NCBI GenBank assembly: GCA_051025295.1
Contig: JBMGJV010000008.1
Strand: one strand, 5' to 3'
DNA length: 64,000 nucleotides
From: KBS-83 sp051025295
Lineage (GTDB): Bacteria; Acidobacteriota; Terriglobia; Terriglobales; Acidobacteriaceae
Positions 8,427-16,924 of the stretch are shown in pieces. The notes beneath the pieces were generated by a model that did no database searches, was not told where the DNA came from, and worked only from the letters and a program-made list of their open reading frames with translations. The position numbers and the translations under genes were made by a program. Positions within the stretch are counted from its first letter, which is position 1. Every line of letters starts with the position of its first letter.

Positions 8427-9525
8427 CCACTGGTTCCGCGCGGCGCTCCTCCTGATCCTCCTGCCCGCATCCGCGGGTGTTCTGCGTGCACAGGCTCCCG
8501 CGCCTGCGCAGCCCGCAGAACAGCAGCCGCCGCTCAACGTGGACCGCGATCCTGTGCCGTCTCCCGATCCGGTCGGTGCGCCAGCCCCTGCCGGGCAAGC
8601 GCCGGCCAAGAACGACCAGTTGACGCGCGGCAAGGGTGGCTACACGCTGACCCGGAATGTCGACGAGGTGGTGCTGAACGCCACCGTAATCGACGAGCAC
8701 CAGCGTCTGGTGAACGGGCTGACCCGGGACGACTTCCACGTGACCGAGGACGGCGCGCCGCAGGCCATCACCTCGCTGCAGGAGCAGGATGTGCCGGTAT
8801 CGATCGGCCTGCTGGTCGATAACTCGGGCTCCATGCGGGTAAAGCGTCAGGCGGTGAACCAGGCCGCGCTGGACATGGTGCGGGCGTCGAATCCGCAGGA
8901 TGAGACCTTTGTCGTGAACTTCGCGGATGAGGCGTACATCGACCAGGACTTCACCGCGGACCTCAACCGCCTGCGGGATGGCCTCTCGCACATCGATTCG
9001 AAGGGCGGAACGGCGCTCTACGACGCCGTCATCGCGTCAGCCGATTACATGGCGAAGAGTGCGAAGAAGGCGAAGGAAGTGTTGCTGATCATCACAGATG
9101 GCGAGGACAACGCCTCCGGCACCAACCTCGAAGAGACAGTGCGCCGCATCCAGGACCTGCAGGGTCCGGTGGTGTATTCGATCGGGCTGCTGTTCGACGA
9201 GGGTGGCGGGCGTGAATCGCGCCGGGCGCGGCGCGCGCTGCAACTGCTCTCGGACGAGACGGGCGGTCTCGCGTTCTTCCCCAAGAACATCGGCCAGGTG
9301 GACGAGATCGCGGCTGAGGTCGCGCGTGATATCCGCAACCAGTACACCATCGGCTACCACTCGACTAAGCCGGCGAGCCAGGGCGGCTACCGCGTGGTCC
9401 ACGTGGATGCACATGCGCGCGGCTATGGCCGTCTGACGGTGCGTACACGTGCCGGTTATTTCCCGCACACGGCGACGAGCGCGGGCGCCAAGGCCGGGCC
9501 CGCTCCGGCGACGCCCGCCCACTAA
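8392..9525 (+). CDS. Secreted VWFA-domain protein (acidobacterial type), copy 2
   Basis: A paralogue of the preceding gene, 377 residues from the first ATG; an alternative ATG lies at 8410. It has a signal peptide (AALLLILLPASAGVLRAQ), a low-complexity Pro/Ala/Gln linker, then a VWFA domain with MIDAS DNSGSM, FVVNFADEAYID and LLIITDGEDN, and a terminal RNQYTIGYHS close to the RNQYVLGY of copy 1. The start lies inside copy 1 (17-35 bp overlap), giving coupled translation. It converges with the PDZ protein gene, leaving only 5 bp. Confidence 0.9.
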   Translation: MPEPDTMPHRNSHWFRAALLLILLPASAGVLRAQAPAPAQPAEQQPPLNVDRDPVPSPDPVGAPAPAGQAPAKNDQLTRGKGGYTLTRNVDEVVLNATVIDEHQRLVNGLTRDDFHVTEDGAPQAITSLQEQDVPVSIGLLVDNSGSMRVKRQAVNQAALDMVRASNPQDETFVVNFADEAYIDQDFTADLNRLRDGLSHIDSKGGTALYDAVIASADYMAKSAKKAKEVLLIITDGEDNASGTNLEETVRRIQDLQGPVVYSIGLLFDEGGGRESRRARRALQLLSDETGGLAFFPKNIGQVDEIAAEVARDIRNQYTIGYHSTKPASQGGYRVVHVDAHARGYGRLTVRTRAGYFPHTATSAGAKAGPAPATPAH

Positions 9526-9530
9526 ACCCG

Positions 9531-10724
9531 CTAAAGCATACGACGCAAGCGAAGCTGCACGGTACGCGGGCTTCCTTCGTGCGCTACTTCAAGGTGCACA
9601 GCCGCGCCCGGCGTGCTGCGTAGTGCGCGCGTGACGCTGCCCAGCTCCGCCCCGGTGAGCGACTTGCCCTCCATGCGGAGGAGCAGGTCGCCCGGCGCAA
9701 GGTGCGCCTCGGCTGCGGGCGAACCCGGAATCACGGCGGCAATCGCGAGTTTGCCGTCGTCCCCCGCGCGCAGCACCAGCCCGCTCATGTCTGCCTCGAA
9801 CGGCTGCTGCATGCGGCGCCCCGGCTCCAGGTAGAGGGTCGCGTACTGCTGATTCAGGACAAAGTTGAAGCGGCGGATCGCTTCAAGGCCGAGCACCCCG
9901 GCCAGCCGAGGGTCGCCACCGGCTGCCTGCTCATGCCCGATCTCAGCGATCGGCTGCTCGAGCGTCAGCGGGCCGAGCTTCAACCCCTTCAGGCGAACGA
10001 GCGTCGCGGCTGGCGTCTTACCGGAGGCGGGCTCTTCCACCTTCGGTCCCGCCGCGAGCCCCGGGTGCGCGGCAACAAAGGACGGCGCAAGCACAATGCC
10101 GGGACCGGTCTGTGCCGTGTCGAAGAGAAAGAGGCCGCTGGCCGTCTCGCCGCCCGGCAGCACCAGTGTGCCTTCGACGAAGGGCAGTCCACCGGCAAAC
10201 TTCAGCGGCAGCTTCGCGGCGGACGAGGGGCAGATGTCCGGACTGAGCAGCGCGCCAACATGGCGGTCAAAGTCGACCGAGAGCGAGTAGCGGTGCATCT
10301 CCGGCTCGCCGAGCACGCCTGCGGTGGGCCGGCCGCTGAGCGCGCGAATGTAGCTGGTCGACGCGGACTTCAGATTCGATGGCGGCAGCGTACGGCGTGC
10401 GATCTCGAGCTTCGCCTTGGCGGAGGGCGCGAGTCCTGCGGCGTGTGCCACCTCCGGATCGACGCTGCTGGCGGTCGCGCTCGTATCCACCACGAAGGCG
10501 AGCTCTGGTGAGTTGCCGATGCGCCCGGGCAGGTAGAGCAGCTCACCCTCCACGGCTACCGGAACGGCGACCAGGCTGTTCACGATGGCGAGCGAGGTCG
10601 GCGGCAGCGTCGGCGTGTTCGACCCGGCGTGCGGCACCCGCTGCGCGATGGCAGGGAAGAGCGTGATAAGGACGAGCGCCGGTCCTGACCAGGGCAGTCG
10701 GCGGGTCTTCGGGCGGAGAGCCAT
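9531..10724 (-). CDS. Secreted retropepsin-like protein with C-terminal PDZ domain, degenerate active sites
   Basis: A 397-residue exported protein (hydrophobic signal about residues 14-28). It has two aspartyl-protease-like repeats followed by a PDZ domain (about 310-397; LAIAAVIPGSPAAEAHLAPGD). Active retropepsins carry Asp-Thr/Ser-Gly; here the first site reads FVVDTSATAS and the second FLFDTAQTG, so the glycine is replaced in both although the Asp-Thr pairs remain. It may be a binding protein rather than a protease. It stands alone between convergent VWFA genes and a divergent cysteine synthase. Confidence 0.8.
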   Translation of the reverse strand: MALRPKTRRLPWSGPALVLITLFPAIAQRVPHAGSNTPTLPPTSLAIVNSLVAVPVAVEGELLYLPGRIGNSPELAFVVDTSATASSVDPEVAHAAGLAPSAKAKLEIARRTLPPSNLKSASTSYIRALSGRPTAGVLGEPEMHRYSLSVDFDRHVGALLSPDICPSSAAKLPLKFAGGLPFVEGTLVLPGGETASGLFLFDTAQTGPGIVLAPSFVAAHPGLAAGPKVEEPASGKTPAATLVRLKGLKLGPLTLEQPIAEIGHEQAAGGDPRLAGVLGLEAIRRFNFVLNQQYATLYLEPGRRMQQPFEADMSGLVLRAGDDGKLAIAAVIPGSPAAEAHLAPGDLLLRMEGKSLTGAELGSVTRALRSTPGAAVHLEVAHEGSPRTVQLRLRRML

Positions 10725-10795
10725 GGACAGCAGTATGCGCGAGCCTTGGGTGTCCCGGACAGGGCAGCGGCGCTGCTACACTGTCCGGTTGCTCT

Positions 10796-11776
10796 ATGCG
10801 GACTGACAGCCCCACCCTGACCACCCACGGCGCTCTGCGCGTCGCCGACGACATCACAGACCTTGTGGGCCGGACCCCCATGCTGCGGCTGCACCGCCTC
10901 GGCGGCCCCGCGCTGGGCGATGTGTACGCGAAGCTCGAGTTTCTGAACCCGGGCGGCAGCATCAAGGACCGCGCAGCACTGGGCATGATCCTGCGCGCGG
11001 AAGAGCAAGGCCTGCTCGCGCCGGGCGCGCACATCTTCGAGGCAACCGCGGGCAATACGGGTGTCGGGTTGGCGCTGATCGGCGTGAACCGCGGGTATCA
11101 CGTCACCCTGTTTGTGCCGGAAGGCTATGCGGAAGAGAAATGCATCCTGATGCGCGGCTTCGGCGCGACCGTAATCCGCACGCCGGAGAAGGACGGGATG
11201 CTGGGCGCGATCGCACAAGCGCGTGCAGCGCTGGCGACTACGCCAGGTTCGTGGGGCGCCTTCCAGTTCGAGAACGAGGCGAACCCCGATTTCCACGAGG
11301 AGACGACGGCAGAGGAGATCTGGGAGCAGATGGAAGGCCGCGTGGACGCAGTGGTGGTGGGCGTCGGCTCGGGCGGCACCTTCTCCGGACTGGCGCGCGG
11401 ACTAAAGAAGCGTAACCCGCGGCTGGTCGCGATCGCGGTCGAGACGCAGGGCTCGATCCTGCAGGGCGGCCCGCCGGGACCGCACCGGGTGGAGGGCATC
11501 GGGGTCAGCTTCATCCCGAAGACATTTCATCCGGAGGCCGCCGACGACATCATCATGGTGCCGGATGACGAGGCGTTCACGATGGTGAAGCGGCTTGCCT
11601 CGGAAGAGGGTGTGCTGGCGGGCTCGAGCGCCGGTGCGAATGTGCATGCCGCGTTCATCGTGGCGCGCAAGCTTGGCCCCGGCAAGCGTGTGGCGACGAT
11701 CATTGCGGACTCGGCCGAGCGCTACCTGTCGAAGAACATTTTCGACGGTGGCCTGATCGCCGGAAGAGATCGCTAG
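10796..11776 (+). CDS. Cysteine synthase / cystathionine beta-synthase family PLP enzyme
   Basis: A 326-residue fold-type II PLP enzyme. The Schiff-base lysine is Lys57 in NPGGSIKDRAA, the substrate loop is EATAGNTGVGLA, and the phosphate-binding loop GVGSGGTFSG is intact; the C-terminus has GVLAGSSAGAN. There is no CBS-domain extension. The adjacent downstream gene is a cystathionine gamma-lyase/synthase, so the pair could perform either reverse transsulfuration (homocysteine to cysteine) or sulfide assimilation. Sequence alone does not separate O-acetylserine sulfhydrylase from cystathionine beta-synthase here. Confidence 0.92.
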   Translation: MRTDSPTLTTHGALRVADDITDLVGRTPMLRLHRLGGPALGDVYAKLEFLNPGGSIKDRAALGMILRAEEQGLLAPGAHIFEATAGNTGVGLALIGVNRGYHVTLFVPEGYAEEKCILMRGFGATVIRTPEKDGMLGAIAQARAALATTPGSWGAFQFENEANPDFHEETTAEEIWEQMEGRVDAVVVGVGSGGTFSGLARGLKKRNPRLVAIAVETQGSILQGGPPGPHRVEGIGVSFIPKTFHPEAADDIIMVPDDEAFTMVKRLASEEGVLAGSSAGANVHAAFIVARKLGPGKRVATIIADSAERYLSKNIFDGGLIAGRDR

Positions 11777-11830
11777 CGATCCCCTGGGCGCGGGTTGCTG
11801 CCATAGGCGTCTTTCACAGACACTGGCAGC

Positions 11831-12997
11831 ATGACCGAGAATCAGCAGGGCTTCGCGACGCGCGCGATCCACGCCGGCCAGCAGCCCGATCCCACGACGG
11901 GCGCTGTGAATGTGCCGATCTACCTCACCTCCACCTATGCGCAGGAGGAGATTGGCAAGAACAAGGGTTACGAATACTCCCGCGTTTCGAACCCCACCCG
12001 CACCGCGCTCGAAGAGAACCTGGCCTCGCTTGAGAATGGCCGGTCCGCGCATGTGTTTGCCAGCGGGATGGCGGCCATCTCGGCGCTGGTCACGATGCTG
12101 AAGTCGGGCGATCACGTGATCTGCGGGTCGAATGTGTACGGCGGCACGCCGCGCCTGTTCAACCAGATCGTCGCGCACTACGGCATCGAGTTCACGTACG
12201 TGGACACGAGCGATCCGGAGAACGTGCGCCGCGCGCTGCAGCCGCGCACTCGACTGGTCCACATCGAGACGCCCACAAACCCGCTGATGCAGTTGACGGA
12301 CATTCGCGCTGTGAGCCAGGTCTGCCGTGAGCACGCGCAGAAGGCAGGCGAGGCGGTCGATTTGTGTGTCGACAATACGTTCATGTCGCCGTACTTTCAA
12401 CGGCCCATCGACCTGGGTGCCGACCTGGTGATGCACTCGACGACGAAGTTCCTCAACGGCCACTCCGACGGACTCGGTGGTGTGCTGGTGGCGACGCGGC
12501 CGGACCAGGCAGAGCGCTTCGCCTTTGTGCAGAAGTGCACCGGAGGCATCCTGTCGCCGTTCGAGTCGTACCTGATTCTGCGCGGCGTCAAGACGTTGGC
12601 CGTCCGCATGCGGCAGCACGATGCCAATGGCCGGGCGATCGCCGAGTGGCTGTCGCGGCATCCGCGCGTGGAGAAGGTGTTCTATCCGGGGCTCGCCTCG
12701 CATCCGCAGCACGAACTCGCGAAGCGGCAGATGTCCGGCTTCGGCGCGCTGATCACATTCGAGACCGGCTCACTGGCGCGTGCGAATGAAGTGTTGAAGC
12801 GCGTGCGCGTGTGCACGCTGGGCGAGAGCCTGGGCGGCGTCGAGACGCTGATCTCGCACCCGGCGTCGATGACGCATGCAGCGATCGGGGAAGAGGGCCG
12901 CCGCAAGATCGGGCTCACCGATGGCATGGTGCGCATCTCGGTTGGTATCGAGGATCTGGACGACCTGCTCTCCGACCTCGAACAGGCACTGGCATAA
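11831..12997 (+). CDS. Cystathionine gamma-lyase/gamma-synthase family PLP enzyme
   Basis: A 388-residue Cys/Met-metabolism PLP enzyme. It has YEYSRVSNPTR (phosphate and active-site arginine region), FASGMAAIS, Asp181 in VDNTFMSPY and the Schiff-base Lys206 in MHSTTKFLNGHSD; SHPASMTHA occurs near the C-terminus. The member could be gamma-lyase (MccB/MetC-like), gamma-synthase (MetB) or O-acetylhomoserine sulfhydrylase. Pairing with a CBS/cysteine-synthase-like gene 54 bp upstream favours a transsulfuration role. Confidence 0.93.
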   Translation: MTENQQGFATRAIHAGQQPDPTTGAVNVPIYLTSTYAQEEIGKNKGYEYSRVSNPTRTALEENLASLENGRSAHVFASGMAAISALVTMLKSGDHVICGSNVYGGTPRLFNQIVAHYGIEFTYVDTSDPENVRRALQPRTRLVHIETPTNPLMQLTDIRAVSQVCREHAQKAGEAVDLCVDNTFMSPYFQRPIDLGADLVMHSTTKFLNGHSDGLGGVLVATRPDQAERFAFVQKCTGGILSPFESYLILRGVKTLAVRMRQHDANGRAIAEWLSRHPRVEKVFYPGLASHPQHELAKRQMSGFGALITFETGSLARANEVLKRVRVCTLGESLGGVETLISHPASMTHAAIGEEGRRKIGLTDGMVRISVGIEDLDDLLSDLEQALA

Positions 12998-13009
12998 AGA
13001 ACAGGCGAA

Positions 13010-13051
13010 GGCTCCGCACCGTCGCTCGGTTCGAGCGGTCGGCACGGAGCC
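13010..13051. terminator. Hairpin between convergent genes
   Basis: Nested inverted repeats lie between the cystathionine enzyme (+) and the GNAT gene (-): GGCTCCG pairs with CGGAGCC (outer) and CGCTCG with CGAGCG around a GTT loop (inner). There is no clear T-run on either side, so it is only a candidate bidirectional transcription-end hairpin. Confidence 0.4.
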
Positions 13052-13063
13052 AACGTCGATGAC

Positions 13064-13630
13064 TCAGGCCCGCATGCGCCGGAAGCGTAATGCTCCGGGT
13101 TCTGCTCCGTCGCCGGCCGCTGTGAACCCGCAGCGGCGCAGAACGCCGAGCGAGCCAGCCAGATGCGGAAAGGTCTGTGCGTTGACCGACCGTACGTGCG
13201 CGAAGCGGAAGATCCATTCGATCAGCGCAGTGGTGGCCTCCGTCGCATAGCCCTGACGTTGGAACGGGGGCAGCACGGAGTAGCCGATCTCGACATCGTC
13301 TGTCGCCTCCGGTGGCCCGACACAGCCGCAGCTGCCGATCAGCATGGCTGTTCCTGCCGTTCGAAGCGCGATGTAGCGCGCCCACCCTGGAGCGTCCGGG
13401 TGTTCGGACATGGTGTTCAGCAGCCAGTCCAGAGCGCTCGCGTCCCAGTGCTCCGGGGGCCAGCACTCTGGAATGCTCAGACCAGTGGCCGCTGCGAAAT
13501 CCTGGCGATTGGCGACGGATCCGTTTTTATCGGCGCGGATCATGGCCGGCGTGGCGTCGAGGAGCGTGAGGCGTGATGTGTGGATCGGGGACGCAGGCGA
13601 ACCTGCGCCCCGCCATGTGGCTGCATGCAT
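13064..13630 (-). CDS. GNAT family N-acetyltransferase (RimJ-like), copy A
   Basis: About 188 residues from an ATG preceded by GGAGAG at good spacing; the open frame extends further upstream without coding character. The C-terminal half shows the acetyl-CoA-binding core DVEIGYSVLPPFQRQGYATEA and the terminal LRRCGFTAAG of RimJ/RimL-like acetyltransferases. It resembles the neighbouring GNAT gene along its whole length (CGC, EIGYSxLP, LRRCGF), so they look like tandem duplicates. Substrate unknown. Confidence 0.87.
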   Translation of the reverse strand: MHAATWRGAGSPASPIHTSRLTLLDATPAMIRADKNGSVANRQDFAAATGLSIPECWPPEHWDASALDWLLNTMSEHPDAPGWARYIALRTAGTAMLIGSCGCVGPPEATDDVEIGYSVLPPFQRQGYATEATTALIEWIFRFAHVRSVNAQTFPHLAGSLGVLRRCGFTAAGDGAEPGALRFRRMRA

Positions 13631-13775
13631 GGGAGCTCTCCAAGAAGGTGCAACGGGAGGAATCAGGCGCAGAGCGGCAAAAGCTCCGCGCAAACCGATC
13701 GAGCTCAACCCTAGGCAGTCATAGGCGCGACCGCAGCGTAGCAAGCTCGCGCTGCGGTCACAATCGGAATCGCTG

Positions 13776-14327
13776 CTAGGCGGGGCGTCTGAGGCGGAAC
13801 ATCACGGTGCCGGGGTCGCGGCCAGTGCCATCGAATACGAAGCCGCACCGGCGCAGCACGCTGATGGACGCGGCGAGCTGCGGGTAGCTCTGAGCGCAGA
13901 TGGAGCGCACGTTGGGGCGGCTGAAGATCCAGGGCAGGAAAGCCTGCACCGCTTCCGTAGCCAGCCCGCGGCCCTGGTATTGCGGGAGCAGCGAGTAGCC
14001 GAGCTCCACATCAGTGCTCAGTTCGGGAGCATCGGTGCAGCCGCAACCACCGATCAGCACAGGGGGTTCACCGTTGGCCTTGCAGGCAACGTAGCGGCAC
14101 CAGCCGGTGAACTGCGGTGCGCGGCGGAGCCGATCGAGCAGGTATGCGATGGCCTGCTGGTCCCAGAAGCGCGGCGGCCATTCGGGGGGAACGCGTCCAC
14201 CGCAGAGCTCACCCAATCCGCTGCCCTGCTGGTCGGCTTCAAGCATCGCCTCGGTCACAGTGATGAGCAGGAGCCGCGGCGTTTCGATCGGTTCGTCGGA
14301 GCTCGGGAATGGGCGCTCAGTGGCCAT
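13776..14327 (-). CDS. GNAT family N-acetyltransferase (RimJ-like), copy B
   Basis: A 183-residue acetyltransferase. Motifs are DVELGYSLLPQYQGRGLATEA (acetyl-CoA pyrophosphate loop QxGRGxA) and SVLRRCGFVFDG. Copy A lies 146 bp away in the same orientation and shares the layout PPxxW near residue 50 and GxCGCxxxPE before the core. Substrate unknown. The 210-bp gap to the divergent acyl-CoA dehydrogenase contains a TATAAG at about 14473, with no recognisable -35. Confidence 0.88.
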   Translation of the reverse strand: MATERPFPSSDEPIETPRLLLITVTEAMLEADQQGSGLGELCGGRVPPEWPPRFWDQQAIAYLLDRLRRAPQFTGWCRYVACKANGEPPVLIGGCGCTDAPELSTDVELGYSLLPQYQGRGLATEAVQAFLPWIFSRPNVRSICAQSYPQLAASISVLRRCGFVFDGTGRDPGTVMFRLRRPA

Positions 14328-14537
14328 CGAGCTCCTGCGGCGTCGCCCAATGTGGGGCGGGAAGTGGCCCAGCGCTGCTCAGGCCGGCGGCGCACTTACG
14401 CTACCACCGGCTCTTCCCGGGTGCAAAGGACGGCTTGGGGCGTGAAAGGGGCGATCTGGGTGCCCGGTACACTATAAGCGCGAGGCACACCTCCCATAAG
14501 CTGTGGTAATCTAGCGCGTTTCACTGGAGACGCCCTG

Positions 14538-15716
14538 ATGCCTTCCGCTACCCTCTCTCCCGCAGCCGTTCACCCCTTCAAGCTCAGCGACGAGCAGGAG
14601 CAGCTTCGTCGCGAAATTCGCGCCTTTGCCGCTAAGGAGATCGCGCCGCACGTCATGGAGTGGGACGAGGCGAGCACGTTTCCCATGGCGGTGGTAAAGG
14701 AGCTGGGGCGCATGGGTCTGCTCGGGATGCTGATTCCCGCAGAGCTGGGCGGCGCGGAGCTTGGGTACGTCGACTACATGACCGCGATCGAGGAGCTGTC
14801 CGCGGTCGACGGCTCGATCGGCATCATCGTGGCAGCGCACAATTCACTGGGTCTGAACCACATCTACATCGCTGGCAATGAGCAGCAGAAGCAGCGCTAC
14901 ATCCCGAAGCTGGCGACCGGCGAGTGGCTGGCCGCGTGGGGCCTGACCGAGCCGAACTCCGGGTCCGATGCAGCGGGCGCGCGCACGACGGCGGTGCGTA
15001 AGGGCGATACATGGGTTCTGAACGGATCGAAGACGTTCATCACGAACGGCAGCTATGCGGATGTGATCGTCGTCATCGCGGTGACAGATCGCGAGCAGGG
15101 CACGCATGGTCTTTCGGCCTTCGTGGTGGAGAAGGGAACGCCCGGCTTCCGTCCCGGCAAGAAGGAGAACAAGCTGGGTCTGCGCGCCAGCGATACCGCG
15201 GAACTGATCTTCGAAGACTGCGTGATCCCGGCAGAGAACCTGCTGGGCAAGGAGGGCGAGGGCTTTGTCGACTCGCTGCGCATCCTGGACGGCGGCCGCA
15301 TCTCGATTGCGGCGCTCTCGCTGGGGATCGCGCGCGGAGCCTATGATGCAGCGCGTAAGTACGTGCAGCAGCGCCGGCAGTTCGGCCGCGCCATTGCGGA
15401 GTTCCAGGGCATCCAGTGGAAGCTGGCCGACATGGCGACGCAGCTCGATGCCGCGCGCCTGCTCACCCTGCGGGCGGCGGTGATGAAGGACGCGGGGCAG
15501 AAGACTACGACCGAGTCGGCGATGGCCAAGCTCTACGCGAGCGAGGTGGCGGTGCGCATCTGTGACGAGTCCGTTCAATTGCACGGTGGCTACGGCTTTA
15601 TCAAGGACTACCCGGCCGAGAAGTTCTACCGCGATGTGAAGCTATGCACGATCGGCGAGGGCACGAGCGAGATCCAGCGGCTGGTGATCGCGCGCGAAGT
15701 GCTGAAGCGCGGCTGA
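14538..15716 (+). CDS. Acyl-CoA dehydrogenase
   Basis: A 392-residue FAD enzyme that introduces the alpha-beta double bond into acyl-CoA thioesters and passes electrons to ETF. It shows AAWGLTEPNSGSDAAG (FAD and substrate contact), GSKTFITNG, and the catalytic base Glu374 in CTIGEGTSEIQRLVIAR, the position used by short- and medium-chain and branched-chain family members. LHGGYGFIKDYPAEKFYRD is intact. Chain-length specificity cannot be read. A GGAGA precedes the ATG; the next gene starts about 65 bp downstream. Confidence 0.95.
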   Translation: MPSATLSPAAVHPFKLSDEQEQLRREIRAFAAKEIAPHVMEWDEASTFPMAVVKELGRMGLLGMLIPAELGGAELGYVDYMTAIEELSAVDGSIGIIVAAHNSLGLNHIYIAGNEQQKQRYIPKLATGEWLAAWGLTEPNSGSDAAGARTTAVRKGDTWVLNGSKTFITNGSYADVIVVIAVTDREQGTHGLSAFVVEKGTPGFRPGKKENKLGLRASDTAELIFEDCVIPAENLLGKEGEGFVDSLRILDGGRISIAALSLGIARGAYDAARKYVQQRRQFGRAIAEFQGIQWKLADMATQLDAARLLTLRAAVMKDAGQKTTTESAMAKLYASEVAVRICDESVQLHGGYGFIKDYPAEKFYRDVKLCTIGEGTSEIQRLVIAREVLKRG

Positions 15717-15781
15717 CCCCGTGGCTGCAGGTCCGCAGCCGTCACTTTGACTCGCGCGGGGCGAGTGTTTACCGTGGCTGC

Positions 15782-16924
15782 ATGAAGGCGACGAAGCCAA
15801 TCTACCCGCTTACGTCGCTGCGTTTTTTCGCTGCGTTGTGTGTGGTGCTGCACCACACGCTGGACCCGATCATCCCTCCGGGGACGAGGCCGGCGTGGTT
15901 CAACCGGTTGCAGTTGTACTCGGGCGTGACCGTGCTGCTGTTCTTTATCCTGTCCGGCTACGTGCTGGCCGTGGTCTACCTGACGCCGCTGCGCGCAGAA
16001 TCGGATGCGGGCGGGACGGTCCATCGTCGTCGTTTCTGGGTGGCGCGCTTCGCTCGGATCTACCCTCTTTATCTGGCCGCGCTGGTGTTGGACGCACCCA
16101 ACCTGCTGGCTGGTCGTATTGTGCACTACGGCGTGGGCGCGGCGCTGGCCAAGACCGCCGTCAGCTTTGTAGGCAGCGCGTTGCTGCTGCAGGCATGGAT
16201 CCTCAAGCTGCAGGGGATCGACTATCCCAACTGGTCGCTCTCGGTCGAGGCGTTGTTCTACCTGCTGTTTCCGTTGTGGGCGCCGCGGCTGTGGCGGCTC
16301 TCGCTCGGCGCGCAGATCACCATCGCCGGGCTTTTCTTTCTCGCGGTCTTCCTATGGACGTACAACATCACCAACCTTGGCCGCGAGCCCTACCCGTACA
16401 TTCTGCCGGTGCACTACCTGCCGGATTTCCTGACCGGGATTGTGCTGGCACGTGCGCAGCTCTCGATCGAGCGTGATCCTCTGCGGCTGGCGCGCTGGCG
16501 GCGAGCAGCCATTCCCATGGCGCTGTTCGCTGTGTCGGTACTCATCCTGGTCTGCGGCGCGCATTGGCAGGGGCGTTGGAACTGGATGCCCGAGTTCTTC
16601 TTTATCCCGCTCTTCTCACTACTGCTGCTGGCCTTCGGCATTGGCAATCGGACCATAGAACGTGTCTTCTCGCACCGTTGGCTGGTGCTGCTGGGCGAGG
16701 CTAGTTATGCGCTTTATCTACTCCACGTCATCGTGGCGGTGTGGTTCTACCAATATCTGCACATCGCACCGACACGTGTGGCTTACCTGCTCTATCTCAC
16801 GATTGCGGTAGCGGTGAGCATCGTCTCCTACAAGTATTTCGAGGTGCCCGCACGGCAGTGGGTGCTGCGCAGCTTTCACCAGCGCAGTCGCGAGACGGAA
16901 GCCGCGGCGGCGATCGCGCAATGA
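15782..16924 (+). CDS. Acyltransferase family 3 membrane protein
   Basis: About 380 residues, a multi-spanning membrane acyltransferase of the OatA/NodX type that O-acylates extracellular or envelope glycans. It begins with the family pattern PLTSLRFFAALCVVLHHT, with the conserved histidine pair, followed by FFILSGYVLA, an RFARIYPLYL segment and WSLSVEALFYLLFP. The ATG is at 15782; earlier in-frame codons overlap the dehydrogenase. Its stop overlaps the meaB start as ATGA, making it the first gene of a tightly overlapped operon. Acceptor unknown. A second family member lies at 46.6 kb. Confidence 0.9.
   Translation: MKATKPIYPLTSLRFFAALCVVLHHTLDPIIPPGTRPAWFNRLQLYSGVTVLLFFILSGYVLAVVYLTPLRAESDAGGTVHRRRFWVARFARIYPLYLAALVLDAPNLLAGRIVHYGVGAALAKTAVSFVGSALLLQAWILKLQGIDYPNWSLSVEALFYLLFPLWAPRLWRLSLGAQITIAGLFFLAVFLWTYNITNLGREPYPYILPVHYLPDFLTGIVLARAQLSIERDPLRLARWRRAAIPMALFAVSVLILVCGAHWQGRWNWMPEFFFIPLFSLLLLAFGIGNRTIERVFSHRWLVLLGEASYALYLLHVIVAVWFYQYLHIAPTRVAYLLYLTIAVAVSIVSYKYFEVPARQWVLRSFHQRSRETEAAAAIAQ

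Noticed and set aside
11402..12712. 436-residue minus-strand frame across the two transsulfuration genes
   Set aside because: Antisense shadow of two conserved PLP enzymes; no motif or ribosome-binding site supports it.
14473..14478. TATAAG as promoter of the acyl-CoA dehydrogenase
   Set aside because: No -35 hexamer lies at suitable distance and the match alone is too common to call.
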